64,000 nucleotides of DNA from Rhizaria sp. SCN 62-66 (taxonomy: Eukaryota > Rhizaria, unplaced), in the NCBI GenBank assembly GCA_001724265.1, contig MEDY01000075.1, forward strand, positions 1 to 64,000. The letters are read 5' to 3'. The position numbers and the translations under genes are program-made. Numbering within the stretch: position 1 is the first letter of the stretch; each line of letters opens with the position of its first letter. This document shows, one piece after another, positions 23,020 through 33,894 of the stretch. Under the pieces are notes generated by a model. That model did not search any database, had not been told where the DNA came from, and saw nothing but the letters and a program-made list of their open reading frames with translations.

Positions 23020-23892
23020 ATGTGTCGCGTCCTCATTCTCCTCCTGGCCCTGTTCGGGGCCTCACTCTGCCTTGCGGCGGCCGGCTCGGCCACACAAACT
23101 GCCGACATGTACCACGCACTCGGTCTCCAGTGTCGCTGCGATGTACGTTTTTCTCCTCCTCCCGTCTTCATTTCCTAACTGTCCTTGCTCTCTTCCTGGC
23201 CACCGCTTTAGTCTCCTTTCTATACTTCACCTTCACCTTCACATTGCGTATCCCTGTCGCTTTCCAAACTCACTTTTTGACGCCTACGCTTCTCTGCCAT
23301 GTTGTATTAATGCTTTTGCGTTCCTTTTTTGTGCTTTGCTTTCCACAACAGGCCTACGACTGCCAGTGCAAGAAGGACTGCCTCTGCAAGATTGTCGATG
23401 ACAAGGCGTCCTCCTTCCTGGAAACCGAATCCTCTATCACCCAGTCATGTACGTCTATCAAAACGAAACAACGCATTATCAGCAAACAATGCGTTTTATA
23501 TACTATACGTTAACCCCGTCTTCATAGCCGTTGATATCTGCTCACAAACTCCTACTTCTGTGTCGCCACTTTCTTTTTCGACTCTTTTTTATTGCGCTCT
23601 TTTGTTTTTGCTTTTCTTAGCTGCTTCTTCGTCCCCATCATTCTTCGAGACCGCCGCGGCCGCCGGCCTCACCGGCGGCGCGTCCTCTACGGCCCGCGCC
23701 GAGCCGGCCCTCTTCAAGTGCGGCTGCGACTTCGGCGGCGCTGACGTCGCCATGGGCAGCAGCCAGTCGCTCGACTGCGACTGCTCCATCGCTAAGTGCG
23801 AGTGCACGAAGAAGTGCGCGTGCTCGGATGCTAAGGGAGGGTCGGTGTCTTTTCTCGAGACGGAGACACGCACGGTCAAGATGAACGACTAA
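23020..23892 (+). CDS. small secreted Cys-rich protein with CxC and SFLET repeats
   Basis: Exons 23020-23142, 23352-23448 and 23621-23892 (phases 0 and 1), 163 aa. A signal peptide covers residues 1 to about 22 (MCRVLILLLALFGASLCLAA). Two related units follow. Unit 1 has CxC pairs at C38/C40, C45/C47 and C51/C53, then SFLETES at 62-68. Unit 2 has pairs at C107/C109, C126/C128, C133/C135 and C139/C141, then SFLETET at 150-156. A weaker SFFET occurs at 80-84 between them. Dense CxC pairs with Lys and Asp resemble metallothionein metal-binding clusters, but secretion and the SFLET spacer are not typical of metallothioneins, and I do not recognise the family. It could be a secreted metal-binding or disulphide-knotted peptide precursor. 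The short exons were joined by phase and by repeat symmetry. The stop is TAA. Confidence 0.8.
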
Positions 23893-24628
23893 ACAAGAAC
23901 ACACATGAGCTGAGCTGGGGACTGGAGGCAAAAGCAACCAACCTGTCAGTTTGTGAGTGCTGAGAGCTTAGTGAAGGAGATGTGAGTGGAGGCTTGCTTT
24001 GAGGGATGCTTAGATTGAGTAAGTGTCAGCGTGAGCTACATTGTGGTGGTAAAGGAAGTATGGAATGAGTATTTGATTCGTGCGTTTGTATTAGGAATAC
24101 GAATAGTACAACAACAAACAATATGATACAAAGTTTACAAACATTTAAGCAACAACGAAGTCGATTCAACGTATAAAGATATCGGATGCGTTGGTAATAC
24201 TAGAATATGTATTTGAAAATAGAAAACAGAAAGCAAAAAGCAACAAAACTAGATCATGACAAAATGTACACTTTACCTAAGCAAGCTTCAACGCTTGCAA
24301 GGGTGGGTTGCAAAACAGGCAAAAAGAGAAAACTACGTAACGTTGGGGGTTGTGTGTGTTTTGGTGAGCTATTAAGAGTTATTAACATGTGGTGGGAGCG
24401 CAAAGAAGTGACTTAGCACATAAAAACTGACTTATGAGTGACTCGTCTAAGTGAGTCCGTCTAAGTAGTTGTCATAAAACAAGCCAAAACATTGCGTTTT
24501 GTGAACGCAAGAGGCTAGAATCACGACGGCATTCATGAGCGTTGAGTCCAAGTACTGCAATAGAACTTAGCATCATCACTGAAGGTGCGTCATTTTACTT
24601 ACATTGTGCTGCTATTTCGACCTGCCAC
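23893..24628. other. intergenic, between convergent genes
   Basis: AT-rich, with CTAAGTG/CTAAGTA copies around 24447-24470. I see no gene. Confidence 0.6.
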
Positions 24629-27600
24629 TTATTCAAACTCGTCTAAGTAGTCGAGGTCATCATCCAGATCACCCATAGGCTCAACAGCAGCAGGCGCCGC
24701 AGCGGGTGCAGCCACAGCAGCCGCAGCAGGGGCAGCGGCGGGAGAGGCAGCAGTGGATGCGGCGGCGGGGGCCGGGGCGGGGGGCTTGACTGGCGTTGCA
24801 GCTACAGAAGCAGGGACAGCAACAACAGCAGCAGCAGGAGCAGCAGTGGCGGCGGGGGCAGCAGCAGGCTTAGAAGACTCGAAGTCGAGGTCGTCACCGA
24901 ACATGTTATCATCATCGTCGTCATCATTAATGGGCTTCGCGGCAGGAGTAGCAGCAGCGGCGGCCTTAGCCTTGGCCTCAGCCTCAGCCTCAGCCTCAGC
25001 CTTGGCCTTGGCCTCAGCCTCAGCCTTGGCCTTGGCCTCAGCCTCAGCCTTGGCCTTGGCCTCAGCCTCAGCCTCAGCCTTGGCCTTGGCCTCAGCCTCA
25101 GCCTTAGCCTTGGCCTCAGCCTCAGCCTTAGCCTTGGCCTCAGCCTCAGCCTTAGCCTTGGCCTCTGCGTCAGCCTTTGCCTTCGCCTCGGCGGCAGCAG
25201 CAGCAGCCTTCGCATCCGCCTCAGCCTTGGCCTTAGCCTCAGCCTCTGCCTTTGCCTTAGCCTCTGCCGTTGCCTTGGCTTCGGCCTCGGCAGCCGCCTT
25301 AGCGTCACCCTCAGCCTTAGCATCAGCAGCAGCCTTGGCCTCTTCAGCAGCCTTGGCCTCAGCATCAGCTCTAGCCCTCGCTTCAGCCTCAGCCTTAGCT
25401 TGAGCCTCGGCCCGAGCCTTTGCATCGGTATCTGCCTTTGCCTTTGCATCGGCATCTGCCTTAGCGTCAGCGTCAGCCTTTGCCTTAGCATCGGCCTCGG
25501 CCTTGGCTTTGGCATCGGCGTCTGCCTTGGCCTTGGCCTCAGCCTCCGCTTGTTGCTGCTGTTGTTGTTGCTGCTGCTTAGCAGAGGGCTGTTGAGCTGA
25601 CTCATCCTCAGGTAGCAAAATCACAGTCAGACTTGCATTGGCGCCGCTGTTCTTGTTGTTCGCCTGCTGCTGCTGTTGCTGCTGCTGAGGTGCCTTAAGA
25701 GCAAGCGTCATCGTATGTCCACCTGCAGAGCTAGAGCTAGAGCTAGAGCTGTTGTTGTTGTTGTTGTTGTTGAGGTTAGTAGTGGCACTGCTGTCCTCAA
25801 AGCCATCGTCATACTCGCCACTCTCCCCACCAACAGCATTCGCACGACTATTGTTGTTGTTGCTGTTGTTGTTGTTATTAGGGTTAGAGCGGGCATTGGC
25901 GTCTGGCACAAGAGACGACAACGGTGCATCAACAGAGCACAGTACAGCCTGTGCAAAGCCCCCTGCCATGGCACAGACGTCAAACCGCAACATCACAGCG
26001 TCCGCGCTAGAATGCGACTCTGCATTAGCCTGCTGCGATTGAGCTGACTGTGACGATGACTGGGTGATGAGAGCGGGGATCGAGAGTTGCACTGCCTTTT
26101 GGAACACAGGAGCAGTTGTGCCGTACACACACTCTGTCCGGTCCACAAACTCGAACTTGTCCCCCACGTGTACCCACACAAACACTGCGGCATCGCACCC
26201 ACCGGCTCCGTGGGCACTCGCGGCGGCGCTGGAACCTGTGGCCGAGCTGCTCGAAGGGAGGCCGCTGCAGGTGACTGTGAGCAGCGCGGTGCCCTTGGCA
26301 CGCGCGAGGGTAGCTTGCTTGACGGCAGCTTGGGCGCGTTGAACGGCCTCTTCTTCAGACTCAGCATTGTTGGCGTCACCGTCGCCGCTGCTGCCGTTGC
26401 CGCTGCCGTTACCGTTGCTGGGGAGAGCGGGAGCAGGGAACGTGGCGTCAATGCGCTCAGCAGCGACCTGCAGCACCAGCTCAGGCCCCTTCTCGTGCCA
26501 CCAGAGAGCGGGCAGCACGGCCGCGATCAGAGCCGCGGTGTTCTCGGGCGCAAGGACGTCGGGGTTGTCGCTGAAAACCTAAGCAACAAAAGTATATTTG
26601 AAGACATAGACGTGAGTAAAATTAAACAATAACAAATGATTAGATATGAAATAGATCATGAAAGTGAATTAATAAATATAACTCTAGTTGGTGCAGATAT
26701 GGTTGTTGTTTCGTGTTGTTTTGTAGGAGTGGGAAGTGACATACTTGGCGGAGAGTGCGGAGCGGCAGCGACACTGGCGCAAGCGTTGACCGCCCGGCCT
26801 CATCCCGAGCAAGGAAATCCAGCCTGAAGGGGCGCAGACGCTCGTAGACTGACAGAGTGGACATGATCCCGCCGATCCGGACGCCGCGGGACGAGTAGAC
26901 ACAGGTGTTGTGGGCAGCGGCGGCGGCGTCGTCGTCGTAGCCGTATTCGTCCCCGTCGTCCTCAGCATACTGCTGCTGCTGACTGTTGTGCTGCTTGTTG
27001 CCGCGGGAATTGTTACTATGGGCGAGGCAGGGGGCGCCACGACCGCCGGGCTTGGATCCCGCAGGCGGCTGCGGCCTCTTGCCGTGCTGTTGCTGCTGCT
27101 GTAGCTGCTGCTGGTCGGCGTGGGCGCTCTGCTCGCGGTCAGGGTGGAGCGCAGTGCCGCCCGCCGCTCCGGGGGGCGCATAGGGGTCATGGGCGATCGC
27201 CACCGTGCGCGGCTGATGCGGGTATCGCGAGATGGACTTGAGCCGCGCCTCTTTCTCATTATGCGCGCGGTCAAACTCGGCCGCGGAGTACACGGGGCGG
27301 CGGTTCTGGATGCGCCGCAGCAGGGCCTCGTTTTCCCCCATTACGCGCATCATCTCCCGGCGGCGACGCTCGCCGTTGAGGGTCTCCTTGACGTAGGGAC
27401 CATCGCGGCTGACGTGGGTGGTTGAGGCACCGATGCGCTCCATTTTGCGCAGAAGAATCATGTTGTCGCGCTCAATCGTCGCAGCACGCTCTAGATAACA
27501 TTAAAATTGTGCATTATATAGAAATTGAGAGGAAAGTTAGATTTCAGTCTGCTGAGTAACCGACAAGGCGGGAAAGCACACAAAAGCGATGCAAAGCGGG

Positions 27601-27807
27601 AAGAAAGCTTGGCAAAATGGGTCTTAGTAGCGTACCCTGGGCAAGTTGGTCGCGCTTGCGACGCTCAACAAGGTGCGGAAGCACGGGGGGTGCGTTGGAG
27701 TTGAGCACAGGCCGCATCTGCTCGACATTGTTGCGGTGCAGGGCCTGGGCGTACTTCAGAGAACGCTCCGCGACGACGCGGTTGCCCGCGACGCCAGGCT
27801 TCTCCAT
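24629..27807 (-). CDS. CFAP97-like flagellar protein with C2-like region and KAEAEA repeat tail
   Basis: Exons 27807-27636, 27490-26745 and 26578-24629 (phases 1 and 0), 955 aa. Residues about 30-115 match the CFAP97/Hemingway family: ERAATIERDNMILLRKMERI, then NGERRRREMMRVMGENEALL and RRIQNRRPVYS. These proteins act in axoneme assembly. A His/Gln/Asp-rich linker follows, then an unrecognised ordered stretch (VYERLRPFRLDF, LWWHEKGPELVLQVAAERI). Residues about 400-520 alternate strands like a C2 domain (LLTVTCSG, FVWVHVGDKFEFVDRT, FQKAVQLSIPALI, MLRFDVCAM). Residues about 645-845 are an Ala/Glu/Lys repeat (AEAKAKAEAE and variants), probably one long charged helix. The tail has acidic patches (DDDDDDNMFGDDLDFES) and ends DLDDDLDYLDEFE. 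The CFAP97 assignment is fairly secure; the C2 assignment is tentative. The stop is TAA. Confidence 0.8.
24950..25560 (-). repeat. coding tandem repeat, Ala-Glu-Ala-Lys units
   Basis: Near-perfect short repeats (GAGGCTGAGGCCAAGGCCAA-type) encode alternating AEAKAKAEAE. They are very uniform at 24970-25150 and degenerate toward 25500, which suggests recent expansion at the 3' side of the array. Confidence 0.9.
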
Positions 27808-28269
27808 CGCAGCAGAAAAGCTGTAGAAGGCAATGCAACGTGTGTCCAAGAGCAAGAACAAAATGAAAACAGAAGGGTTTAGGGGGTACAAATGCGAGGG
27901 AAAGCGGTCGTGAGGGTGGGCGATAAGAGCCGTTTGCAGTCGCTCTCTTGCCAGCAGGCATAGTGCAACAGGAGATGCGCTAGAGGGCCAGAGGGTATAA
28001 TATCAGAATAAGGTCGTCGTGGTTTGTTCTGGTATGTTGTTTATATGCCTTAATGACGGTTGCAAGGGGCTCTACGAAGGGGTCGCCCAAGCCGGACCGT
28101 TTGGTTTGAGAACCGGCCGGTCTGGAATAACGGTTCGCAAAAATGGTAGCCAGCTCGCTGCGGCTGGCTGCTGCAAGCAAGCAAGCAAGCGGCGTGATGA
28201 GAGGGTGTGAAGTAATAGTGTGTTTCTCGCTGAACCGTTCGTCACGGCGTCATTTTTCTTGCAAGCAAG
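27808..28269. other. divergent intergenic/promoter region
   Basis: Between the CFAP97-like gene (minus) and the SRP54-M-like gene (plus). It has a short CAAG tandem at about 28171-28188. No RNA gene is seen. Confidence 0.5.
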
Positions 28270-29238
28270 ATGATTCGTGGTGGACTGAAGATTGCCCAAC
28301 GCTCGGGCAGTCTCCTCTCTGTCGGCATCACCGCTTCTGCGCGGTCCCTATCCGCCTCATTCCACACTGCCCCCAAGCAGTCCCAGCGTCCCTTCGCTTC
28401 CCTCGCGTCCCCCCTGGCCGCCACTGCCACTGCTGCGGCTCCCAAGGTATCTGCGGGCTTTATGGCTGTTCCCACTGTCGCCGCGGTGGCTAGCAACGCC
28501 AGCGCCGTCTCCTGTGAGGCTCTGCTCGCTACCCCTGCTCGGTACATCTGCAAACTTTTCACAAATCGTCCACTTCACTAAATCACATTTCCAGCTTCTA
28601 TATATTATCCTTTTCGTGCATAACTTTGTCAACGCATCAACGCTAACATAATAGATCCATTTAATTTGTTTTTGTTTCACTACGCTGTATTCACGCTCTT
28701 ATACAGCTCTTTCTCGTTCATTAGCGGGATCAAGGAGAAGATCACCGGCTCCGTCGACGCCAAGAAGGACGAAATGGCCGCCAATGCCTTCGGTGAGTCG
28801 ATCAAGAAGATGGTCCAGATGGGCGAGATTTCGATGCAGAAGTTCCTCGAGATGCAGCAGGAGATGCTCAACCAGAGCTCTGGCTGGAAGGCTAAGATGG
28901 CGTCGATGGCCGGTCAGAACGTCGACACAGCTGCTATCGAGAAGTCTGTCGCCGTTCTCAACGCCCTTACTCCAGCCGAGCGCGCCAGCTTCAAGCGCTC
29001 CAACGCCGTCACGTTCATGATCAAGCAGCGCATTTCCCACGCCACCAAGCTCACCCCTGAGGAGATCAACATCCAGCTCCGTAAGTTCGATGAGATGGCT
29101 ATGATTGCTAAGTGGCTGCAGCGTCGCAACAACAAGAAGCAGAAGTTGCCTGACTCGGTGCAGGAGATGCAGCGTATGATGGCAGAGGATCCCCCGGACC
29201 TGCCCGACTCGATGAAGCCCAAGCAGCGCCGCCGCTAA
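28270..29238 (+). CDS. mitochondrial SRP54 M-domain-like protein without GTPase domain
   Basis: Exons 28270-28541 and 28707-29238 (phase 2), 267 aa. A second in-frame acceptor at 28724 would shorten exon 2 by 6 residues. The N-terminal ~85 residues are basic, Ser/Ala-rich and free of acidic residues at the start (MIRGGLKIAQRSG), a typical matrix-targeting presequence. Residues about 110-235 resemble the helical M domain of SRP54/Ffh, which binds SRP RNA and signal sequences: SIKKMVQMGEISMQKFLEMQ, then LNALTPAERASF, RISHATKLTPEEINIQLRKF and a Met-rich segment. The family equivalents are ...MTxxER..., RxxRIAxGSGxSxxxVNxLLKxF. The GSG loop is replaced by SHAT, and no NG GTPase domain is present. 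It may be a mitochondrial relic of bacterial Ffh used in inner-membrane insertion. The domain similarity is what I read by eye; the function is inference. Confidence 0.68.
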
Positions 29239-29824
29239 GCGATAACTCAACAGCAAATCAACACATACCAAAACCTCCTTGTTTGGGATGATCATCAAAT
29301 TCTTTATCTATTTCTCTATGTAGTTATATTATTATTATACTTTAAAGTAATACAGTTATATATACTCAATCAGTCACAGTTGTAGTTGTTAAATAAAATG
29401 TTACAATGATTTATTTTGTTATTGTTACAATTATATGGATGAACAAATCAACATGCAAGCAATGATGACAGCAAACGTAACGACACGCAATATGACTCTG
29501 CAGTCGCAAAGCGCAAGGAAACATTTACAACACAGTCGCGCATTTTAACAGGTTTACTCACACAGGTTGGCTTATTATTTGTTGGACAATCATCATCTTT
29601 TAGAATAGAGTTCACAACATAGCTTGTTCTTTCATAAGCTAGCTCACACAACAATTGACTCCCAAACACTCTCCGCATCACATATCTCAGCCTGACAACC
29701 CTTGTTTTCTACTACGGGACATCAGGACACACGGAGAGCTCGCTGGACATACAATACACACGCTCTCAGTACTTCGACACCGGCGACGAACCGGGTCTCA
29801 TAATCTAAGGGGGTAGTATCGTAC
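29239..29824. other. intergenic, between convergent genes
   Basis: AT-rich, with an AATAAA polyadenylation-type signal near 29392, about 155 bp past the upstream stop. Nothing else is seen. Confidence 0.6.
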
Positions 29825-31860
29825 TTAGAGCTTGGCAGCGACCTTAGCGCCCTTCAGGGTGCCAACAACGCACTCAGGGGCGTACTTCTCCACGACATCG
29901 GCCTTGTGGATCATGTTGAACTCCTCCGAGGCGTCGCGGCCGGCGAAGAGCAGGATCGCTTGCTTGCCGCCGGGGTGGTCGTGCATGAACTTGGTGACGT
30001 TGAGGACCTGGCCGTTGACAACGGTCCAGCAGTCGGCCTCGGTGGCGTGCTTGGCGACGTCCTCCAGGGTGAACTCCTTGCCAGCGCCGGCGGCGGGGGC
30101 AGCAGCAGCGGGGGCGGCGGCGGCAGCAGCGGGGGCGGCGGGGGCGGCGGAGGAGCCGGCCTTGGAGACAACGCCGGAGTCGACGGCCTTGGCAAGGGAC
30201 TGGAGGAGGTACGCCGACGCGTTCTCACCAGAGACACGGCCGAAGACGACGCAGTCAAGCAGAGACGAGCCACCGAGGCGGTTGGCACCGTGCGTTCCAC
30301 CCATCACCTCGCCGGCGCAGTAGAGGCCCTTGATGGGGCCGGACTTGCTCTCGACCTCGGCCTTGGCGGAGGTCTTGACGCCGCCCATGCAGTAGTGGCG
30401 GACAGGGGTGATGACGGCGACGTTGAAGATGTCGTCCATGACCCAGGGGCCGTTCTGGAAGTACTGCTTGCCATAGGGGTCGTTCTGCACTCGCGTTGGA
30501 AACGCAAAGAATTTCAACAAAATGAGAGGGAAAAAAATGGGTTAGAAAATTGATATTTGAATGAAAATAGACTTGTCATGCTCTATGGATGGATAGAAAA
30601 AGACATACCTTGGACTCGGCGACCTTGTTGTAGTCGTCGAAGGTCTTCTTGAGCTGGGCCTCAGAGATGCCCATCTCCTTCGCAAGCTCCGCGCCCGAAG
30701 TAAGGCGCTTCATGAGCTTGCGGCCGCAATAGTGCTTGCAGTGCCACTCGATTTCCTTCGACGCTTTGCCGTTGAGCACGAGGCGGTAAGGACCACGCTT
30801 CTGGTTCTGCATCTCACCAGAGACGTAGTCACGGCGGCCGAGCTCGTTGCAGAAACGCTTGCCCTCACGGTCGAGCATGAGGCCACCAACGCCGCGGAGG
30901 GCCTCGGCAGCGAGGAACTTAAGCTGAGCCTCAGGCTCCTCGGGGTGAACGAGACCGGTGGGGTGGACCTAAAACAGATATAGCAGAGAGAGATAACATC
31001 GGTGAGAAATTAAACTAGAAAATATAGAGAGATATTACAGAGCAGTATTTAGATACACAAAGTTTACAAGTGTTGATATGAGCGGGATATCTAGTGTTGG
31101 ATGAAGACATGTGACATACCTGGACCTTGTCGATGTCCTTGAGCTCGGCGCCGATCTTGACAGCCATCTTGATACCATCACCAGAGGCGTGGGGACCGTT
31201 GGTGGTGGGCATGTCGAAGACATCAGGGCGGTACTTCTTGAGCAGAGAGTCGGGCTCGTAGTCAGCAGCGTAGCCACCGGTAGCGATGATGACGACACCG
31301 TACTCGGTGAAGGTCTTGCCGTTGTACTCGTACTTGGCACCGATGACAGCACCGGAGGCGTCGGTGACGAGCTCGGTGGCGCGGGCGCGGGTGATGAGAC
31401 GGGCGCGCTCGGGCTGCTTGGAAGCGATCTCCTCGTACATCTCCATCAGCGCGTAGGTGATGGTCATACCGGGGAAACGCTCAGCACCGCGGTGGGTGCG
31501 GGGGAACGAGTGGCCACCGAGACGGGAGACGAGCGAGAGGTCGAGCTTGAACTTGTTAATGAGCCACTCGATCGCGGGGGCGGACTCGCCGCACATGACC
31601 TCAGCGAGGGGGTAGGTGGCGCCGGTCTTGGAGGACGCGATAGTGTCGGCGAGGAAGGCCTCGACGGAGTCCTTGATGTCGAGCTTGATCTGGGAGGAAG
31701 TCAGCGCGGCGTTGATACCGGAGGTAGCCTTGGAGGAGGAGCCACCGAGGAAGGCGTTCTTGTCGAGGAGGAGCACGTTGGCGCCGTTCTCGAGGGCAGT
31801 GTGGGCCGCGGAGAGGCCGGAGAGGCCGCCGCCGAGCACGATAACCTTGGTCACAGACAT
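29825..31860 (-). CDS. soluble fumarate reductase fused to cytochrome b5 domain (OSM1-type)
   Basis: Exons 31860-31120, 30968-30609 and 30484-29825, introns phase 0, 586 aa. The flavoprotein part reduces fumarate to succinate. It starts with the FAD Rossmann motif (VIVLGGGLSGLSAA), then GGSSSKATSGINAA, the substrate-side RLGGHSFPRTHR, ASGDGIKMA, VHPTGLVHPEEP (restored across intron 1) and the C-terminal GGTHGANRLGGSSL. An Ala/Pro linker leads to a cytochrome b5 domain at about 502-586 with the heme motif HPGG near residue 537 and a second His (MIHKAD). There is no presequence, so it is probably cytosolic. Similar fusions occur in fungi and protists, where the enzyme reoxidises flavins or NADH under low oxygen. 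The stop is TAA followed by GTA. Confidence 0.92.
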
Positions 31861-33150
31861 GGGGGGAAAGTGGTCTGCAGAAGAGAAACCAAAGCAAAAG
31901 GTGGGGAGGAAAGCAAGGTGGGTGCTGTGTGATAAGGGAATTGAAGTCAGTGACAGAAGAAGGAAAGCAGGAAAAGCGATGACGCAAGGAGATCCGGCTG
32001 ATGAGAGCGAGGGAGGGTCTCACGACGGATCGGGCGTAAATAGCGCACAAAACAAATGCGATAGCCGCTGTACAAAGCATGAATGTGCATGCCCAGTGAC
32101 GGTAATATCGTTAATAAAGTTCATATGCATAAAATCAAGCTGCATGAAGCACAAGTAAGGTAGACACGTTCAGACGCTGTCGAATGCCAGTCGGTCGACG
32201 CGCTTCAAACGGCCCAACTCACACACGACTCAAGACACAGCCATATTAGCGAAACCAAATTCAAACAAATACGTCACAAAGTCCACTCTAAACTACTTCA
32301 GCAGTACCAATGCGCTTCGATTTTAGAGAACGTCGCACGGGAACAAAACGTGAAATCCTCCGGTCACACTCCCGCTGCATCGACCGACTGACCGTGGTCA
32401 CTGAAAGTCTAGTCGCCCAGCCCACGGTCAGTCAGGTACAGTGGAGGGTCCCTGAATTTGTGACGGACAGCGGAAATCACGCATCCAAGCCATCTTAATA
32501 CGCGTAAGACAATATCTTCTCTAGGTTCCATAATTAAAACATTGGTTTAAATGTGATATATGAATTTAAAGAGCTAAAAGTATTGGTAAGGCTGGCATAT
32601 TCCTTTGGATGTCGAGAAAATGCAAAGATCAGGAATGATATCATCAATGAAAACAAGATTTATACATATCAAACAAATAGTTCTTAAAATCTACACATCA
32701 TTTTGCAACGTGATACAATAGGTGGTATGCAAAATTATAAATTTTGTTTGCACATCTTGCATTCTCAGAGTTATAAATGAGTTAAAAGTTGCATGTGACA
32801 AGACATTCAAAACAAGTGACATGTGATTTCAAATGTGAACTGTGTACATAAAGGGGCAATATTGTGCATATTGCAACGATTAAATGTATGCAACCAGACA
32901 TCATAGTATGGCAAACGGGTCACTTCTTCTTAGAGATCAACATTCAACTCCAAATCGAATGTTCCTCCCTCTTTGAGTTCTCCTTGGCTCCCTTGGCCAT
33001 CTACAGGACATGACAGAAACAACAAACGTAATAAACTCGAAGTCTAACTGAACTAAAAAAAGGCATAGAATTTGTTATTTTTACTATTGAAGATATATCA
33101 GCACGTTTGAGTGTTGTTTGGTGCGATTTATCTTTGTTTTCGTGCTTCAC
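31861..33150. other. intergenic; possible small 3' exon of the upstream-lying minus gene
   Basis: It holds the promoter of the fumarate reductase gene near 31861 and a long AT-rich stretch. At 33000-32930 on the minus strand, after a TGTAG acceptor, an open segment (GQGSQGELKEGGTFDLELN) ends in TAA. It could be the last exon of the 33151-37188 gene, but I found no consensus donor in the right phase. Confidence 0.45.
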
Positions 33151-33859
33151 TCAAAAATAATACGCAGCCGCCATGGCAACACTCGCAGCATTCTGCCCCG
33201 CTGCAGCAGCGCCAGCGCCCGCGCCAGCCTTGCTACCGCCCTTCTTAGCCGCCGCTGGCTTAACCGCTGCAAGCTTTATCCCACCAACGGCAGCAGCAGC
33301 TGTTGTGTGCGCGAAGCTACTATTGTTGTTGTTGTTGTTTGCTGTGGCGGCAGCGGCGGATGTGGTGTTGCGCAGGCCACGACGTGTCGCAGCTTTCTTA
33401 CCAGCAGCAGCAACAACAGCAGCATCAGCCTTAATAGCAGTAGCAGCAACTGATGAACCCATGTAGAAGCCGTGACTGACAATATTTTCACTAGAAACGG
33501 CATCATCATTCGGGACGGCCGCCGCCGTTGCAGTAGCAGTAGACTTGCTAGTACCAGTGTGCGCGTTCTTGCCGCGGGTGATCGTGGCGGGCTCATCATG
33601 AACCGAAGTTAAGCCGCTGTCGTAAGTTAAGCCGGTCTTAAGCGCGGGCAAGCGGATGCCGCCAAACCCCTTAGACTGCGCCGATGCGGCGGTACTTACA
33701 CTTTGACTCGAAGCGGGGGCCACATAGAAAGATCTCAAGCTACTGCTGTTGTTATTGGTGTTGCTGTTACTGCTTGTGAAAGCCGCGATAGCGGAAGGGA
33801 AGGGGCCGAATGCGCCGAGGCCAATGACGGCGTTATTGCGAGTGCTAGTGCGCGTGACG

Positions 33860-33894
<35 letters not shown>

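Noticed and set aside
23020-23892. Classical metallothionein
   Set aside because: It has CxC pairs but also a signal peptide, many aromatic and hydrophobic residues, and SFLET spacers that metallothioneins lack.
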